IMG/VR virus record: IMGVR_UViG_3300042934_000636
Location: 1-37,025 of that record
Strand: one strand, 5' to 3'
Length of the DNA: 37,025 bases
DNA from: a virus
Shown: piece by piece, positions 30,421 to 37,025 of the stretch
Layout of the letters: each line of letters opens with the position of its first letter
How positions within the stretch are numbered: the first letter of the stretch is position 1
The notes under the pieces: model-generated
Databases searched by the model: none
What the model was told of the DNA's origin: nothing
The model's input: only the letters and a program-made list of their open reading frames with translations
Translations under genes and position numbers: made by a program

Positions 30421-30486
30421 CCTCTCCTGAGGTGGGGTGACAGCGTTCGTTCTCTGCGGCGCCGGTGGCGCGTCCACGTGGAGAGG
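30421..30486 (-). promoter_or_regulatory. Inverted repeat that can cover the decoration gene ribosome site
   Basis: On the minus strand CCTCTCC (from 30480-30486) can pair with GGAGAGG (from 30421-30427), which is the ribosome site of the decoration gene; 52 bases lie between. Translational control is a possibility only. Confidence 0.35.
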
Positions 30487-30517
30487 TCGTGGTCCCAGGT
30501 CTGTCGGGTGGTGCGGG

Positions 30518-31279
30518 TCAGGCGTCGGCGGGGATCTTTCCGCGGCGCTTGAGCATGGCGAGGCCTCGCTCGCCGGGCTTGGGCTGGGCTCCGCCCGGCC
30601 GGGGCATGCCGGGGGCGGGCATGCCGGACGGCGCCGGCGGCGGTGTCTGTGCGGCCGGGGCGGTGGTGCCGAACAGTTCGGGCCTGCGGGCCTTCAGCTT
30701 GGCGGCGGCTTCGGCGACGGTCTGCTCGTCGGCGTCGGGGGTGGCGGCGAGGTCCCGGTCGAGCATGGCCAGGGCGTCCTGAAGGTTCGGGATGGTGTTG
30801 CCCTGATCGTCGGTGGCGTCGATGGCTCCGAGGCGGGACAGGGCCTGCTCGCGGCGCAGGGTGCGGCGTTCCGCGGCAATGGTCTGCCGCTCGGCTGCGA
30901 TGGACTGCTGGTCCGCTTCAAGCTTCTTCTGGACGCGTTCCTGCTCGGACAGGGCGTCTTCCTGGGCCTTGCGGGCGGCCGCGATGAACGCCTTGGCGTC
31001 GTCCACGTTGCTGAAGCCGTGTTCGGCGGCGAACTCCTCGAGGGCCTGGCGGGCCCCGGCGCGCTGGCCCTGGGCCTTCTCCTTCGCGGCGATACGGTCC
31101 AGGTCTTCCTGCGTGAACGCGGGCGGGTTCGCGGGCGGGGCGGGCTTGGGCGGGGCGGGAACGGGAGCCGCCGGGTCTCCGTCGGCGTAGAACACCGGGG
31201 AGAACAGACCGGACGGGTAGGGGTGGGCCCATCCGGTGTGGCCGGTCGGGTTGGGGTGGTGCTGCGCGGGGCGACGCAT
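30518..31279 (-). CDS. Capsid scaffolding protein
   Basis: 253 residues from ATG 31279 (GGGAGGA about 9 bases upstream). The middle is a long charged helix (about 55-150) with repeated EERVQKKLEAD, QSIAAERQTIAAERRTLRRE-type heptads; the ends are Pro-rich, low-complexity regions and the C-terminus KPGERGLAMLKRRGKIPADA is basic, as needed for binding the capsid protein. Coiled-coil core, flexible ends and position between portal and decoration/capsid are the normal marks of siphovirus scaffolds. No protease Ser motif is seen, so it is a pure scaffold. Confidence 0.82.
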   Translation of the reverse strand: MRRPAQHHPNPTGHTGWAHPYPSGLFSPVFYADGDPAAPVPAPPKPAPPANPPAFTQEDLDRIAAKEKAQGQRAGARQALEEFAAEHGFSNVDDAKAFIAAARKAQEDALSEQERVQKKLEADQQSIAAERQTIAAERRTLRREQALSRLGAIDATDDQGNTIPNLQDALAMLDRDLAATPDADEQTVAEAAAKLKARRPELFGTTAPAAQTPPPAPSGMPAPGMPRPGGAQPKPGERGLAMLKRRGKIPADA

Positions 31280-31313
31280 CAGTACAAGTCCTCCCAGACT
31301 CGTTGTCGTTCCA

Positions 31314-31325
31314 GGCCCCGCGCCT
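31314..31325 (-). repeat. 12-bp motif AGGCGCGGGGCC, copy 3
   Basis: The same 12 bases also occur at 33285-33296 and 35484-35495. This copy begins 35 bases before the start of the scaffold gene and is followed on the minus strand by TGGAAC. Confidence 0.7.
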
Positions 31326-31350
31326 AGATCCAAGTGGAGCACAGAATCTG

Positions 31351-33252
31351 TCACGCGTTCCCCCCGCTCCCCTGCGGCCCCTCTTCGCCGTCCCCTCCGC
31401 CGGTCAGATCGGTCTCGTTTCCGGCGGGCGGGAACTGCGGCGGCGGGGCGTCGGCCGGGTCGGGTTCGGTGACGGTTACCCCAAGGAAGTCCCCAACGAG
31501 GCCGGTGTCGCCGGTGGCGTCGGCCAGGGCGCGGGCCTTCTCGAACTGGCGGGCCTGGATCCGTTCGATCTCTTCGCTGACGTCGTCGATGGGGAACCCG
31601 ACATCGACGAGCATCCGCACTGCGGTCTCCAGGGACATGACGCCGCCTTCGACGGCTTCCCGGACCATGGTGAGGGTGGCTGCCTTGTCGGTGGGCTTGT
31701 ACGTGCCCCACGCCAGGCGGGCATCGACGACGGGACCGGTCCAGTCGGGGTGCTGCCCGGCGAGGTACAGGCGCTGCACCATCTTGAACAGGAGCTGGTA
31801 CTTGTGGTCGCGGGCGAGGTGCATGGAGTCCATGAGGGGGTCCATGGGACCGTAGGACAGGTCGATGGCGAACCCGGACGGTGCTTTGGTGGGGTCGAGA
31901 GTTCCGAGGGCGACGGCGGGCATGCGGGCGTTCAGCGACAGCCGGTCCTGAAGTTCGGCGGTCTTGTCCCGCAGCTCGGCAAGGTTCTTGCTGGTGTCGA
32001 CAGTCTTGATGTCGCCGCCCGCCGCAAGTTCGATGACCATGCCGGGGCGGACCTGCCGGTTGACGGGTTCGCTGCGGCGTGAGGAGACTTTGTCGCCGCC
32101 GTTGACGATGCCGATGATCGGGGCGCCGGTCGTCGCGGAGGCGAGAGCACTGTCCCGGTCGGTGCCGGCGAGTTCGTCGAAAAGCTGCATGAGAAGCGCC
32201 AGGGACGACTCTCCCCAGTGTCCGTCCTCGGGGATCGTGTTGGGCAGGTGAACGACCGGAATGTAGTCCTGCCACAGGTCGAGGTGGTCGAGGACTTCCC
32301 CGTCGGGCCGGGTGAGGTAGGTGGCGTACCGCTCGTCGAGGGTGTGGACGTCCTGGTCGGCTTTGATGTCGTCCAGGTCCCATTCGGCGTCGGTGAGGTA
32401 GCAGGTCAGGTGGGTGGGGTCGTCGTTCCACGGGTACTGGCGCAGGATCTGCCCGCTGGCGGGGTCCCAGGTGTCGCCAGAGGTCATGAGGGGGGTGGAC
32501 CCGTCGTCGGCGAGGGCGGCGGCACGGGCGGGTCGTTCGCCGTCGGTGACGGAGACGGTGCGGGTGCCGATGGGGGCGAGTTCGTAGGTGATGCGGCGCA
32601 GACGCCGTTTCTGTCCTGGCACGCGGGGGTCGGGCTCGACTTCCCAGGCGAAGTGGACGCGGGTGGGGTAGTCGGCGGAGTCGCCGGCGTTGTCGGGCAG
32701 GTCGGGGAAGTAGAAGCCGGGGTCGACGACGGACAGCCGGGGGCGCATCTTCTCTGCGTCCCAGGCCAGGGTGTATATGCCGTCGCCCTCGCGGACGGCT
32801 TTGCGTTCGTTCTGTTGCAGGCGGAGGCTGAACAGTTCCTTCTTCGCCCAGTCCCGGAGCTTGTCCTGTACGTCGGCGGCGTGCACGGCCTCAGGGTCGG
32901 GGCTGCTGCCGTCGGTGGGTTCGGCGTTGTCGGCGTCGTCTACGACGATGGTCTGTTCCCGGCCCAGGAGGTGGCTGGTGAGGGACGCGACGAGCATCGC
33001 GGGGTCGCCGAACTCGCGGCGCATCCGTGCTTCTGCACCGTGTTGCAGGGCGTCGATCTCCCAGGCCTGGTTGTGGCCGTAGGCGGCGAAGATGGTGTAG
33101 GAGGCGAGGCGGCGACGGTCCTCTTCGGGTACCCAGGTGCGCATGGCGCCGGGGAACGCACTGCGGTCGGGCGTCTTGTACACGGGGTCGGCGAAGGACC
33201 GCTTGTAGTTCAGCGGTCCCCACCGGTCCACGATGAGACGGAACAGGCCCAC
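31351..33252 (-). CDS. Portal protein
   Basis: 633 residues from GTG 33252 (GGGAGC about 6 bases upstream). The ring-forming DNA channel of the head. The order matches the SPP1-like portals of actinophages: RMRREFGDPAMLVASLTSHL near the N-terminus, KLRDWAKKELFSLRLQQNER, the wing region with DGIYTLAWDAEKMRPRLSVV, the stem and crown (VEPVTG-like region VNRQVRPGMVIELAAGGDIK), PMDPLMDSMHLARDHKYQLL, and ending in a Pro/Gly-rich tail. The preceding and following genes are terminase and scaffold, as usual. It is separated from the terminase by a long hairpin containing the repeated 12-bp motif. Confidence 0.88.
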   Translation of the reverse strand: MGLFRLIVDRWGPLNYKRSFADPVYKTPDRSAFPGAMRTWVPEEDRRRLASYTIFAAYGHNQAWEIDALQHGAEARMRREFGDPAMLVASLTSHLLGREQTIVVDDADNAEPTDGSSPDPEAVHAADVQDKLRDWAKKELFSLRLQQNERKAVREGDGIYTLAWDAEKMRPRLSVVDPGFYFPDLPDNAGDSADYPTRVHFAWEVEPDPRVPGQKRRLRRITYELAPIGTRTVSVTDGERPARAAALADDGSTPLMTSGDTWDPASGQILRQYPWNDDPTHLTCYLTDAEWDLDDIKADQDVHTLDERYATYLTRPDGEVLDHLDLWQDYIPVVHLPNTIPEDGHWGESSLALLMQLFDELAGTDRDSALASATTGAPIIGIVNGGDKVSSRRSEPVNRQVRPGMVIELAAGGDIKTVDTSKNLAELRDKTAELQDRLSLNARMPAVALGTLDPTKAPSGFAIDLSYGPMDPLMDSMHLARDHKYQLLFKMVQRLYLAGQHPDWTGPVVDARLAWGTYKPTDKAATLTMVREAVEGGVMSLETAVRMLVDVGFPIDDVSEEIERIQARQFEKARALADATGDTGLVGDFLGVTVTEPDPADAPPPQFPPAGNETDLTGGGDGEEGPQGSGGNA

Positions 33253-33284
33253 AAGTCGCTCCCTGGGATGGGACGTACATTTCA

Positions 33285-33319
33285 GGCCCCGCGCCTTTGA
33301 TCAGGATAGGCGCGGGGCT
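33285..33319 (-). repeat. 12-bp motif AGGCGCGGGGCC, copy 2, within a hairpin
   Basis: GGCCCCGCGCCT (33285-33296) pairs with AGGCGCGGGGCT (33308-33319): 11 Watson-Crick pairs plus one GU, loop of 11 bases. This is the only copy with an inverted partner. It lies between terL and portal, 33 bases before the portal start. Confidence 0.75.
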
Positions 33320-33343
33320 CCCAGGGCATCCCCTGGCTGCGGG

Positions 33344-34906
33344 TCAGCGGCCGCGGGGGTCGGGCCGGTCGTAGTCGCCGTACAGGGTTTCGCCGCCGTC
33401 GATGTCGGCGAGTTCCGTGATGGCGTGGACGGCGGCGTCCATACGGTCCGGGGAGTCGAGTCCGGGCATCCACGTCACCATCTGCGACTCCAGTTTCGGG
33501 AACGTTCCCACGTGGTGGACTCGATCCTGCTGGTACAGCTGGGCGATCGGCTCTGCTCGAAGCCGCTTGCCGCGTTTGGCGGTTACGGAAACGATCCGCG
33601 GCATGAGCTGACCACGAGTGAGGCGCCTTCGGGCTAGCTCGTGCCATGCCTGGGTGATGACCTGCCGGGTCATGTCACCGCCGAAATTCGCCTCACACAC
33701 GATCGCGTCGGCCTGCCATTCGATGGCGAGCTGGCAGGCGACGGTTCCCCACTCGTCAGCCCCGAGGGAGGCCGACTTGTCGTCCAGAACGTAGTACTCG
33801 TCCCGGTACTCAGATCGGTCGTGCCTGTCGGTGATGGCCTCGGATTCGGCAACGGCGGCAGCGACGATGCCGACCTCATCATTCACGGAGGTGTTGCCGC
33901 CGGCTGGGTCTACGGCGACAACGATGCGGTCCAGGTCGATACCGCGGAGTGCGGCGGTCGACAGCCGGTTGCCGTCGATCCAGGACTGTTGCCAGACTCC
34001 GCCGGACTGCGGCCTGGGCTGCTGCTGGTACAGGGCCCACCAGACGCGTTCGCCAACGGATTTACGGATGCGGGCGTAGTCGTCGGCGTTGTACCGCTCT
34101 GGCCAGAGGGCTTCGCCGGGCTGCCGGCCGAGGGGGTCGTCGGCGGTCAGGGCGAGGGCGGGAAGATCGATGACGATCCAGTCTTCGGGTTCTTCCTTGA
34201 GGAGCCTGCCGGACAGATCGTCCTCATCCCAGCGAGTGTTCACAAGGAGCACGGAGCCTTGGGGTTCGAGGCGGGTAAGGAGGACGGACTGCCACCAGTC
34301 CCAGACCCGGTCTCGCTGGGTCGGGGAGCCGGCGTCCTCTGATCCTTTGAATGGATCATCCACGCAGGCTACGTGCGCGCCGCGGCCGGTAAGGGGCCCT
34401 CCGACGCCGGCGGTGACCATGCCGCCTTCGTGGCCGTCAATGTCGAATCGGTTCGCGGCCTGGGATCCGTACTTGAGGTTGATGCCGAGGGTCGGGGCGT
34501 GTTCGGTGATCGTGTTGCGGATCCAGCGGCCGTGGTCGTCGGCGAGGTGGGCGGCGTAGGAGGCGAGCATGAACCGGTGGTCGGGCTGCCGGCGGAGGTA
34601 CCAGGTGGGGCCCCAGCGTGAGGTGCGGCGGGACTTCCCGGCGCGTGGGGGCATGGTGACCATGGCGCGGATGCGTTCGCCGGCGGCGATGCGCTGGTAG
34701 ATCCGGTCGATGATGTCGAGGTGCCGGGCTTGCATCTCTTTGCCGTGGGTGAGGACTGCGGCGAGGGCACCCGGGGAGCGGTCCATGGCCATGTCGGCTT
34801 CTACCGCGGCGAGCTGCGCGCGCAGGTCTCCGGATGCCTGTTGGATGATGGCGCGCCGCTCGGGGGCCGGGAGGGACCGGTAGCGGGTGAGGACGTCGTC
34901 AGCCAC
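33344..34906 (-). CDS. terL: Terminase large subunit
   Basis: 520 residues; overlaps the small-subunit gene by 8 bases. N-terminal ATPase: Walker A MPPRAGKS at 85-92 (the P-loop Lys is Lys91), Walker B HVACVDDP at about 178-185 with the DD acid pair, and coupling motif LLVNTRWDEDDLSG. C-terminal RNase-H-like nuclease: first acid in VVAVDPAGGNTSVNDEVGIV, second in CEANFGGD, third in PDRMDAAVHAI. It cuts concatemers and pumps DNA through the portal. Motifs and spacing are complete, so it should be active. Confidence 0.93.
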   Translation of the reverse strand: MADDVLTRYRSLPAPERRAIIQQASGDLRAQLAAVEADMAMDRSPGALAAVLTHGKEMQARHLDIIDRIYQRIAAGERIRAMVTMPPRAGKSRRTSRWGPTWYLRRQPDHRFMLASYAAHLADDHGRWIRNTITEHAPTLGINLKYGSQAANRFDIDGHEGGMVTAGVGGPLTGRGAHVACVDDPFKGSEDAGSPTQRDRVWDWWQSVLLTRLEPQGSVLLVNTRWDEDDLSGRLLKEEPEDWIVIDLPALALTADDPLGRQPGEALWPERYNADDYARIRKSVGERVWWALYQQQPRPQSGGVWQQSWIDGNRLSTAALRGIDLDRIVVAVDPAGGNTSVNDEVGIVAAAVAESEAITDRHDRSEYRDEYYVLDDKSASLGADEWGTVACQLAIEWQADAIVCEANFGGDMTRQVITQAWHELARRRLTRGQLMPRIVSVTAKRGKRLRAEPIAQLYQQDRVHHVGTFPKLESQMVTWMPGLDSPDRMDAAVHAITELADIDGGETLYGDYDRPDPRGR

Positions 34907-35444
34907 TGCTGTTGCTGTCCTGCTCCCCCGAGGAGTCTCCGGAGGGTTCCTCGGTGTCCAGGGCAGGGCCCGGTCCGGCGTTCATGATGGCTTCCAGTTC
35001 GGCGCTGCTGGTCTGGCTCATCTGGAGCGGCCCGCCGTTGGCGCCGGTGATCTCTGCCTTGACGGGCATGTCGAGGCCGTTGAGTTTCGCGCGGCGGTCC
35101 ATCAACCGGAGGACGGTGTCGACGGCCCGCATGTCGATCTCTTCGCCAACGATGTCGCCTTCCTTGTTACGGATGGCCTTGGGGGTGGTGGCTGCGGGCC
35201 AGGCGGCTTCGAGGAGGGCGTCGAGGCGCTCGTTCTCCAGCTGCCGGTAGACGCTGACCTCGGCCCTCTCCTCGTCGCGGTGGGCTTCGAGGGCGCGTTT
35301 GAGGTCGCTGCGGGCGGTGGCGGGGCTGTTGTAGCCGAGGGAGAGGATGCGTTCGTCGTCGTAGCGGACGCCTTCGCGGCGGAGTTTGAGGAGGGCGGTG
35401 CGGCGTACGGCGACTTCGTCTTGCTTGAGTTTGGACCAGGGCAT
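34899..35444 (-). CDS. terS: Terminase small subunit
   Basis: 181 residues, ATG 35444. The N-terminal 55 residues carry a helix-turn-helix-like stretch (LKLRREGVRYDDERILSLGY, NSPATARSDLKRALE), which should recognise the pac or cos site; then a coiled coil EERAEVSVYRQLENERLDAL for oligomerisation and an acidic, flexible end (EEPSGDSSGEQDSNSSG) that usually contacts the large subunit. Its place before terL is normal. The packaging site could lie within or next to this gene. Confidence 0.85.
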   Translation of the reverse strand: MPWSKLKQDEVAVRRTALLKLRREGVRYDDERILSLGYNSPATARSDLKRALEAHRDEERAEVSVYRQLENERLDALLEAAWPAATTPKAIRNKEGDIVGEEIDMRAVDTVLRLMDRRAKLNGLDMPVKAEITGANGGPLQMSQTSSAELEAIMNAGPGPALDTEEPSGDSSGEQDSNSSG

Positions 35445-35483
35445 GGCGGTGGGGCTCCCGCTTGGGTGAGTGTGTGGTTGTTT

Positions 35484-35495
35484 GGCCCCGCGCCT
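35484..35495 (-). repeat. 12-bp motif AGGCGCGGGGCC, copy 1
   Basis: This is the first copy in transcription order, beginning 40 bases before the terS start. It is followed on the minus strand by AAACAACC. No inverted partner is close by. Confidence 0.65.
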
Positions 35496-35544
35496 GGTCA
35501 GATGATCGCCGATTTTCGTGGGTGTGTTCCCTTTGGACGTGGGG

Positions 35545-35577
35545 CGGCCCCGCCGGCGGGGGTGGCTGGCGGGGCCG
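35545..35577 (-). terminator. Hairpin in the gap before terS
   Basis: CGGCCCCGCC (35545-35554) and GGCGGGGCCG (35568-35577) form a perfect 10-bp stem. It lies in the 285-base gap between the membrane protein and terS and probably ends the upstream transcript. Confidence 0.6.
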
Positions 35578-35594
35578 TGATGGGGGTCTTTGTG

Positions 35595-35675
35595 GCACGG
35601 CCCGGGTCCTTCTGGGGCGCGGGGACACCAACAGAAAGGAGTTCTATGCCACGTCGAGCACTTCCCGGGCCGTGC
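35595..35675. repeat. 12-bp inverted repeat in the gap before terS
   Basis: GCACGGCCCGGG (35595-35606) and CCCGGGCCGTGC (35664-35675) are exact inverses, 57 bases apart. The loop contains AAAGGAGTTCT followed by ATG (35646) on the plus strand, i.e. a complete translation start in the direction opposite to the neighbours. Confidence 0.6.
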
Positions 35676-35729
35676 AGTTTCGAGTGTGGGGCACAGATCG
35701 CGGTTTGTCTGAGACGCATTCCCCTGCGG

Positions 35730-36239
35730 CTACTTCGGCAGCTGGTTGCGGGTGGACGCCCACATGCCGCGGGTGGTGGTGTTCACGGTCCGATGGTCCT
35801 GGATAACGGTGCCGGTGTAGTGCTGGTGGATGGTGGGCGGGGCGGCTTGGACGGTTTCCTTTGCGCGGCGTACGAGGCGGGTCAGGGCGAGGATCGGGAC
35901 GGCGAGGGCGATGGGGGCGGCGGCACCGACGGCGAGGGCTGTGGGGTCGGCGTTGCCGAGGACGTAGATGATCAGGGCGGTGACGCCGCCGAGGGGGACG
36001 GACGCTGCGCCGGCGGAGAGCATGAGGACGCTGGCGTCGGTGGCCTTCTGAGACATGGGGGTGCGGCCGGGCTGCGGGATGGGGAGGGCGTTGCCGATGG
36101 CGGGCACGGGCGTCTCGTCTCGGAAGCTGGTGGGGGTGGCCATGGCGTCATTGACGGCCGCAATGAGTCGCTGCGCCTGGTCGTTGATGGCGGGGGCCGG
36201 GCCCGTGGTCGGCGTGGGGTCGGGGAGGCTGGCGTTCAT
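35730..36239 (-). CDS. Membrane protein with two helices
   Basis: 169 residues from ATG 36239 (AAGGAA about 10 bases upstream). A Pro-rich soluble N-terminal part of about 65 residues (NALPIPQPGRTPMSQKATDA) is followed by two membrane helices at about 68-95 (SVLMLSAGAASVPLGGVTAL) and 98-122 (PTALAVGAAAPIALAVPILA), then a basic stretch LTRLVRRAKE and the end IHQHYTGTVIQDHRTVNTTT, RGMWASTRNQ. Proteins of this general type occur in Streptomyces conjugative plasmids and integrated elements as well as in phages. The function is unknown. It is followed by hairpins and preceded by a terminator, so it has its own transcript. Confidence 0.72.
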   Translation of the reverse strand: MNASLPDPTPTTGPAPAINDQAQRLIAAVNDAMATPTSFRDETPVPAIGNALPIPQPGRTPMSQKATDASVLMLSAGAASVPLGGVTALIIYVLGNADPTALAVGAAAPIALAVPILALTRLVRRAKETVQAAPPTIHQHYTGTVIQDHRTVNTTTRGMWASTRNQLPK

Positions 36240-36284
36240 CGGTTGGGGTTCCTTCGGGGCGGCTGGCGGGCGGTGGGAGACACA

Positions 36285-36315
36285 GAAAGCCCCCGGGTAC
36301 GACCCGGGGGCTTTC
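36285..36315 (-). terminator. Perfect 14-bp terminator stem
   Basis: GAAAGCCCCCGGGT (36285-36298), loop ACG, ACCCGGGGGCTTTC (36302-36315). It stands 17 bases behind the small acidic gene. The strongest terminator in this part of the window. Confidence 0.85.
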
Positions 36316-36331
36316 CTGGTCGCTGGTTGGT

Positions 36332-36511
36332 TCAGTCGGTGTCGTCGTCGGAGACGCTGCCGGACGACTCGGCGAAGTAGATGGCTGCGAAGCGCACTGC
36401 GGAGTGCTCGCTGAGCCCGGCTTTCTTCAGGCCGTCGATCAGCTCAGCCATGTGGGCCATCGCCTGGTCCATCGGCGTCATCTTCAGGTCCGGGAACTCG
36501 TCCGGCTGCAT
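36332..36511 (-). CDS. Small acidic hypothetical protein
   Basis: 59 residues from the ATG at 36511 (GGGG 6 bases upstream); ATG 36556 would add 15 residues. MDQAMAHMAELIDGLKKAGL, then SEHSAVRFAAIYFAESS, looks like one helical domain, then an acidic end (SVSDDDTD). It overlaps the end of the upstream gene by about 68 bases. A pattern of two helices and an acidic tail is common in small actinophage proteins without known function. It is followed by a perfect terminator. Confidence 0.6.
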   Translation of the reverse strand: MQPDEFPDLKMTPMDQAMAHMAELIDGLKKAGLSEHSAVRFAAIYFAESSGSVSDDDTD

Positions 36512-37025
36512 CAGGAACCCCATCACCGCTGTTGGTTGCCGCGTAGGTTCCATCATCGCCCTTTACGAGCTTGTCTTGCAGCCCTAGGCGGGCGCAGAGG
36601 TCGCGGAAGGTTCGGTCGGACTTGTCGTATCCGGCCTTGACCATGAGGGGGTAGATCTCGGACGGCTTGGCGGGCCTGCCGAGGGACGTGAACAGTTCCA
36701 CGGCGAGCTGGTCGTGGGTCTTGGGGGTGACGCGGGTCTTGGCGAGTTCGATCGCGGCGTCTTGGGCGGCGACCCGCTCGAGTTCGGCGTCGTCGAGCAT
36801 GGTCTCGGTCAGGCGGGGGATCTCCGTGCTCGCGCCGCGGGCTTCGACGGGGTAGCCGTCGTCGTCGAGGGCGGTGCCGAGGAGGACGTCGACGGGGGTG
36901 GGCTTGGGCCAGGACTGGTACAGCTCCCACACGGACTCGTGCATGCGGTCGGGTCCGACGTTTCCGTAGGAGTCGCCGCGGAGGTTGGGGATGCAGCGGG
37001 CCCAGCGCTGGCCGTAGGCGAGGCC
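36444..37025 (-). CDS. C-terminal part of a large protein, start beyond right edge
   Basis: The frame is open from the right edge (GLAYGQRWARCIPNLRGDSY) to TGA 36444, 193 codons. It continues with HESVWELYQSWPKPTPVDVL, an acidic connecting segment, and then VTPKTHDQLAVELFTSLGRP, SEIYPLMVKAGYDKSDRTFR, DLCARLGLQDKLVKGDDGTY, which reads like a winged-helix domain, and a Gly/Pro/Asp-rich end. A winged helix at the very C-terminus is found in FtsK/TraB-type DNA translocases, and also in other replication or segregation proteins; the ATPase part, if any, lies outside the window, so I leave the function open. It is transcribed together with the small acidic gene it overlaps. Confidence 0.7.
   Translation of the reverse strand, partial: GLAYGQRWARCIPNLRGDSYGNVGPDRMHESVWELYQSWPKPTPVDVLLGTALDDDGYPVEARGASTEIPRLTETMLDDAELERVAAQDAAIELAKTRVTPKTHDQLAVELFTSLGRPAKPSEIYPLMVKAGYDKSDRTFRDLCARLGLQDKLVKGDDGTYAATNSGDGVPDAAGRVPGPEDDADGPGDGPHG

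Noticed and set aside
30518-32431. Very long reading of the scaffold frame (637 codons) from 32431
   Set aside because: The part upstream of 31279 is the portal gene in another frame, rich in Arg, His and Pro; the scaffold starts at ATG 31279 behind GGGAGGA.
33308-33319. Hairpin between terL and portal as an ordinary terminator only
   Set aside because: The left arm is shared as a 12-bp motif with two other gaps where no hairpin is formed, so a plain terminator does not explain it; kept as a repeat finding.
34887-36380. 497-codon plus-strand open frame
   Set aside because: Gly/Val/Asp-rich antisense of terS and the membrane protein gene. Only the short stretch from ATG 35646 has a real ribosome site and is reported as a finding.

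Overview
The window is most of a temperate, long-tailed (siphovirus) actinophage or prophage from a high-GC host, most likely Streptomyces. The evidence is the strong G/C preference at third codon positions, frequent GTG starts, GGAGG-type ribosome sites, several probable leaderless promoters, and actinophage families in the packaging, head and tail genes. Both outermost genes run off the window, so neither end is a genome end.

Layout. (1) About 35.7-37.0 kb, minus strand: a two-helix membrane protein, a small acidic protein and the C-terminal part of a protein ending in a winged-helix-like segment. (2) 35.4-28.2 kb, minus strand: packaging and head genes (terminase small and large subunits, portal, scaffold, decoration protein with an inserted domain, lambda-E-type major capsid protein). 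(3) 28.2-24.4 kb, minus strand: tightly overlapping connector and tail-completion genes, including a MuF-like minor head protein in an unusual position. (4) 24.3-12.8 kb, minus strand: major tail protein, the two tail-assembly chaperone frames joined by a GGGAAAA slip site, a 1397-residue tape measure, distal tail protein, two minor tail proteins, a large tail fibre and a Pro/Cys-rich protein. (5) 12.7-10.2 kb, minus strand: lysis genes, with a separate wall-binding-like protein, a Zn amidase and several small membrane proteins. (6) 10.1-7.0 kb: nucleotide metabolism (thyX, dCTP deaminase), a seven-repeat zinc-ribbon protein and a small Cys-rich protein. (7) 6.9-1.4 kb: a small-gene control region on both strands, with a ribbon-helix-helix regulator and its likely operator, a repeat-rich 0.6-kb non-coding stretch, a complete tyrosine integrase, and a convergent recombinase-like protein that lacks the last catalytic residues. 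(8) 1.4-0 kb: a WYL-like protein and a divergent gene cut by the left edge.

Working together: the leftward structural and lysis block is a classic late region in the order packaging, head, connector, tail, lysis, broken by strong hairpins behind the most abundantly needed products. dCTP deaminase and ThyX together give a route from dCTP towards dTMP. The integrase implies lysogeny, but I recognise no repressor.

Most worth a second look: a 12-bp motif repeated 33-40 bases upstream of the terS, portal and scaffold starts; the zinc-ribbon array; the catalytically incomplete recombinase that shares a CTAG stop with the intact integrase; a set of -10 boxes exactly 6 bases before start codons; and the separation of wall-binding and amidase functions in the lysis cassette.
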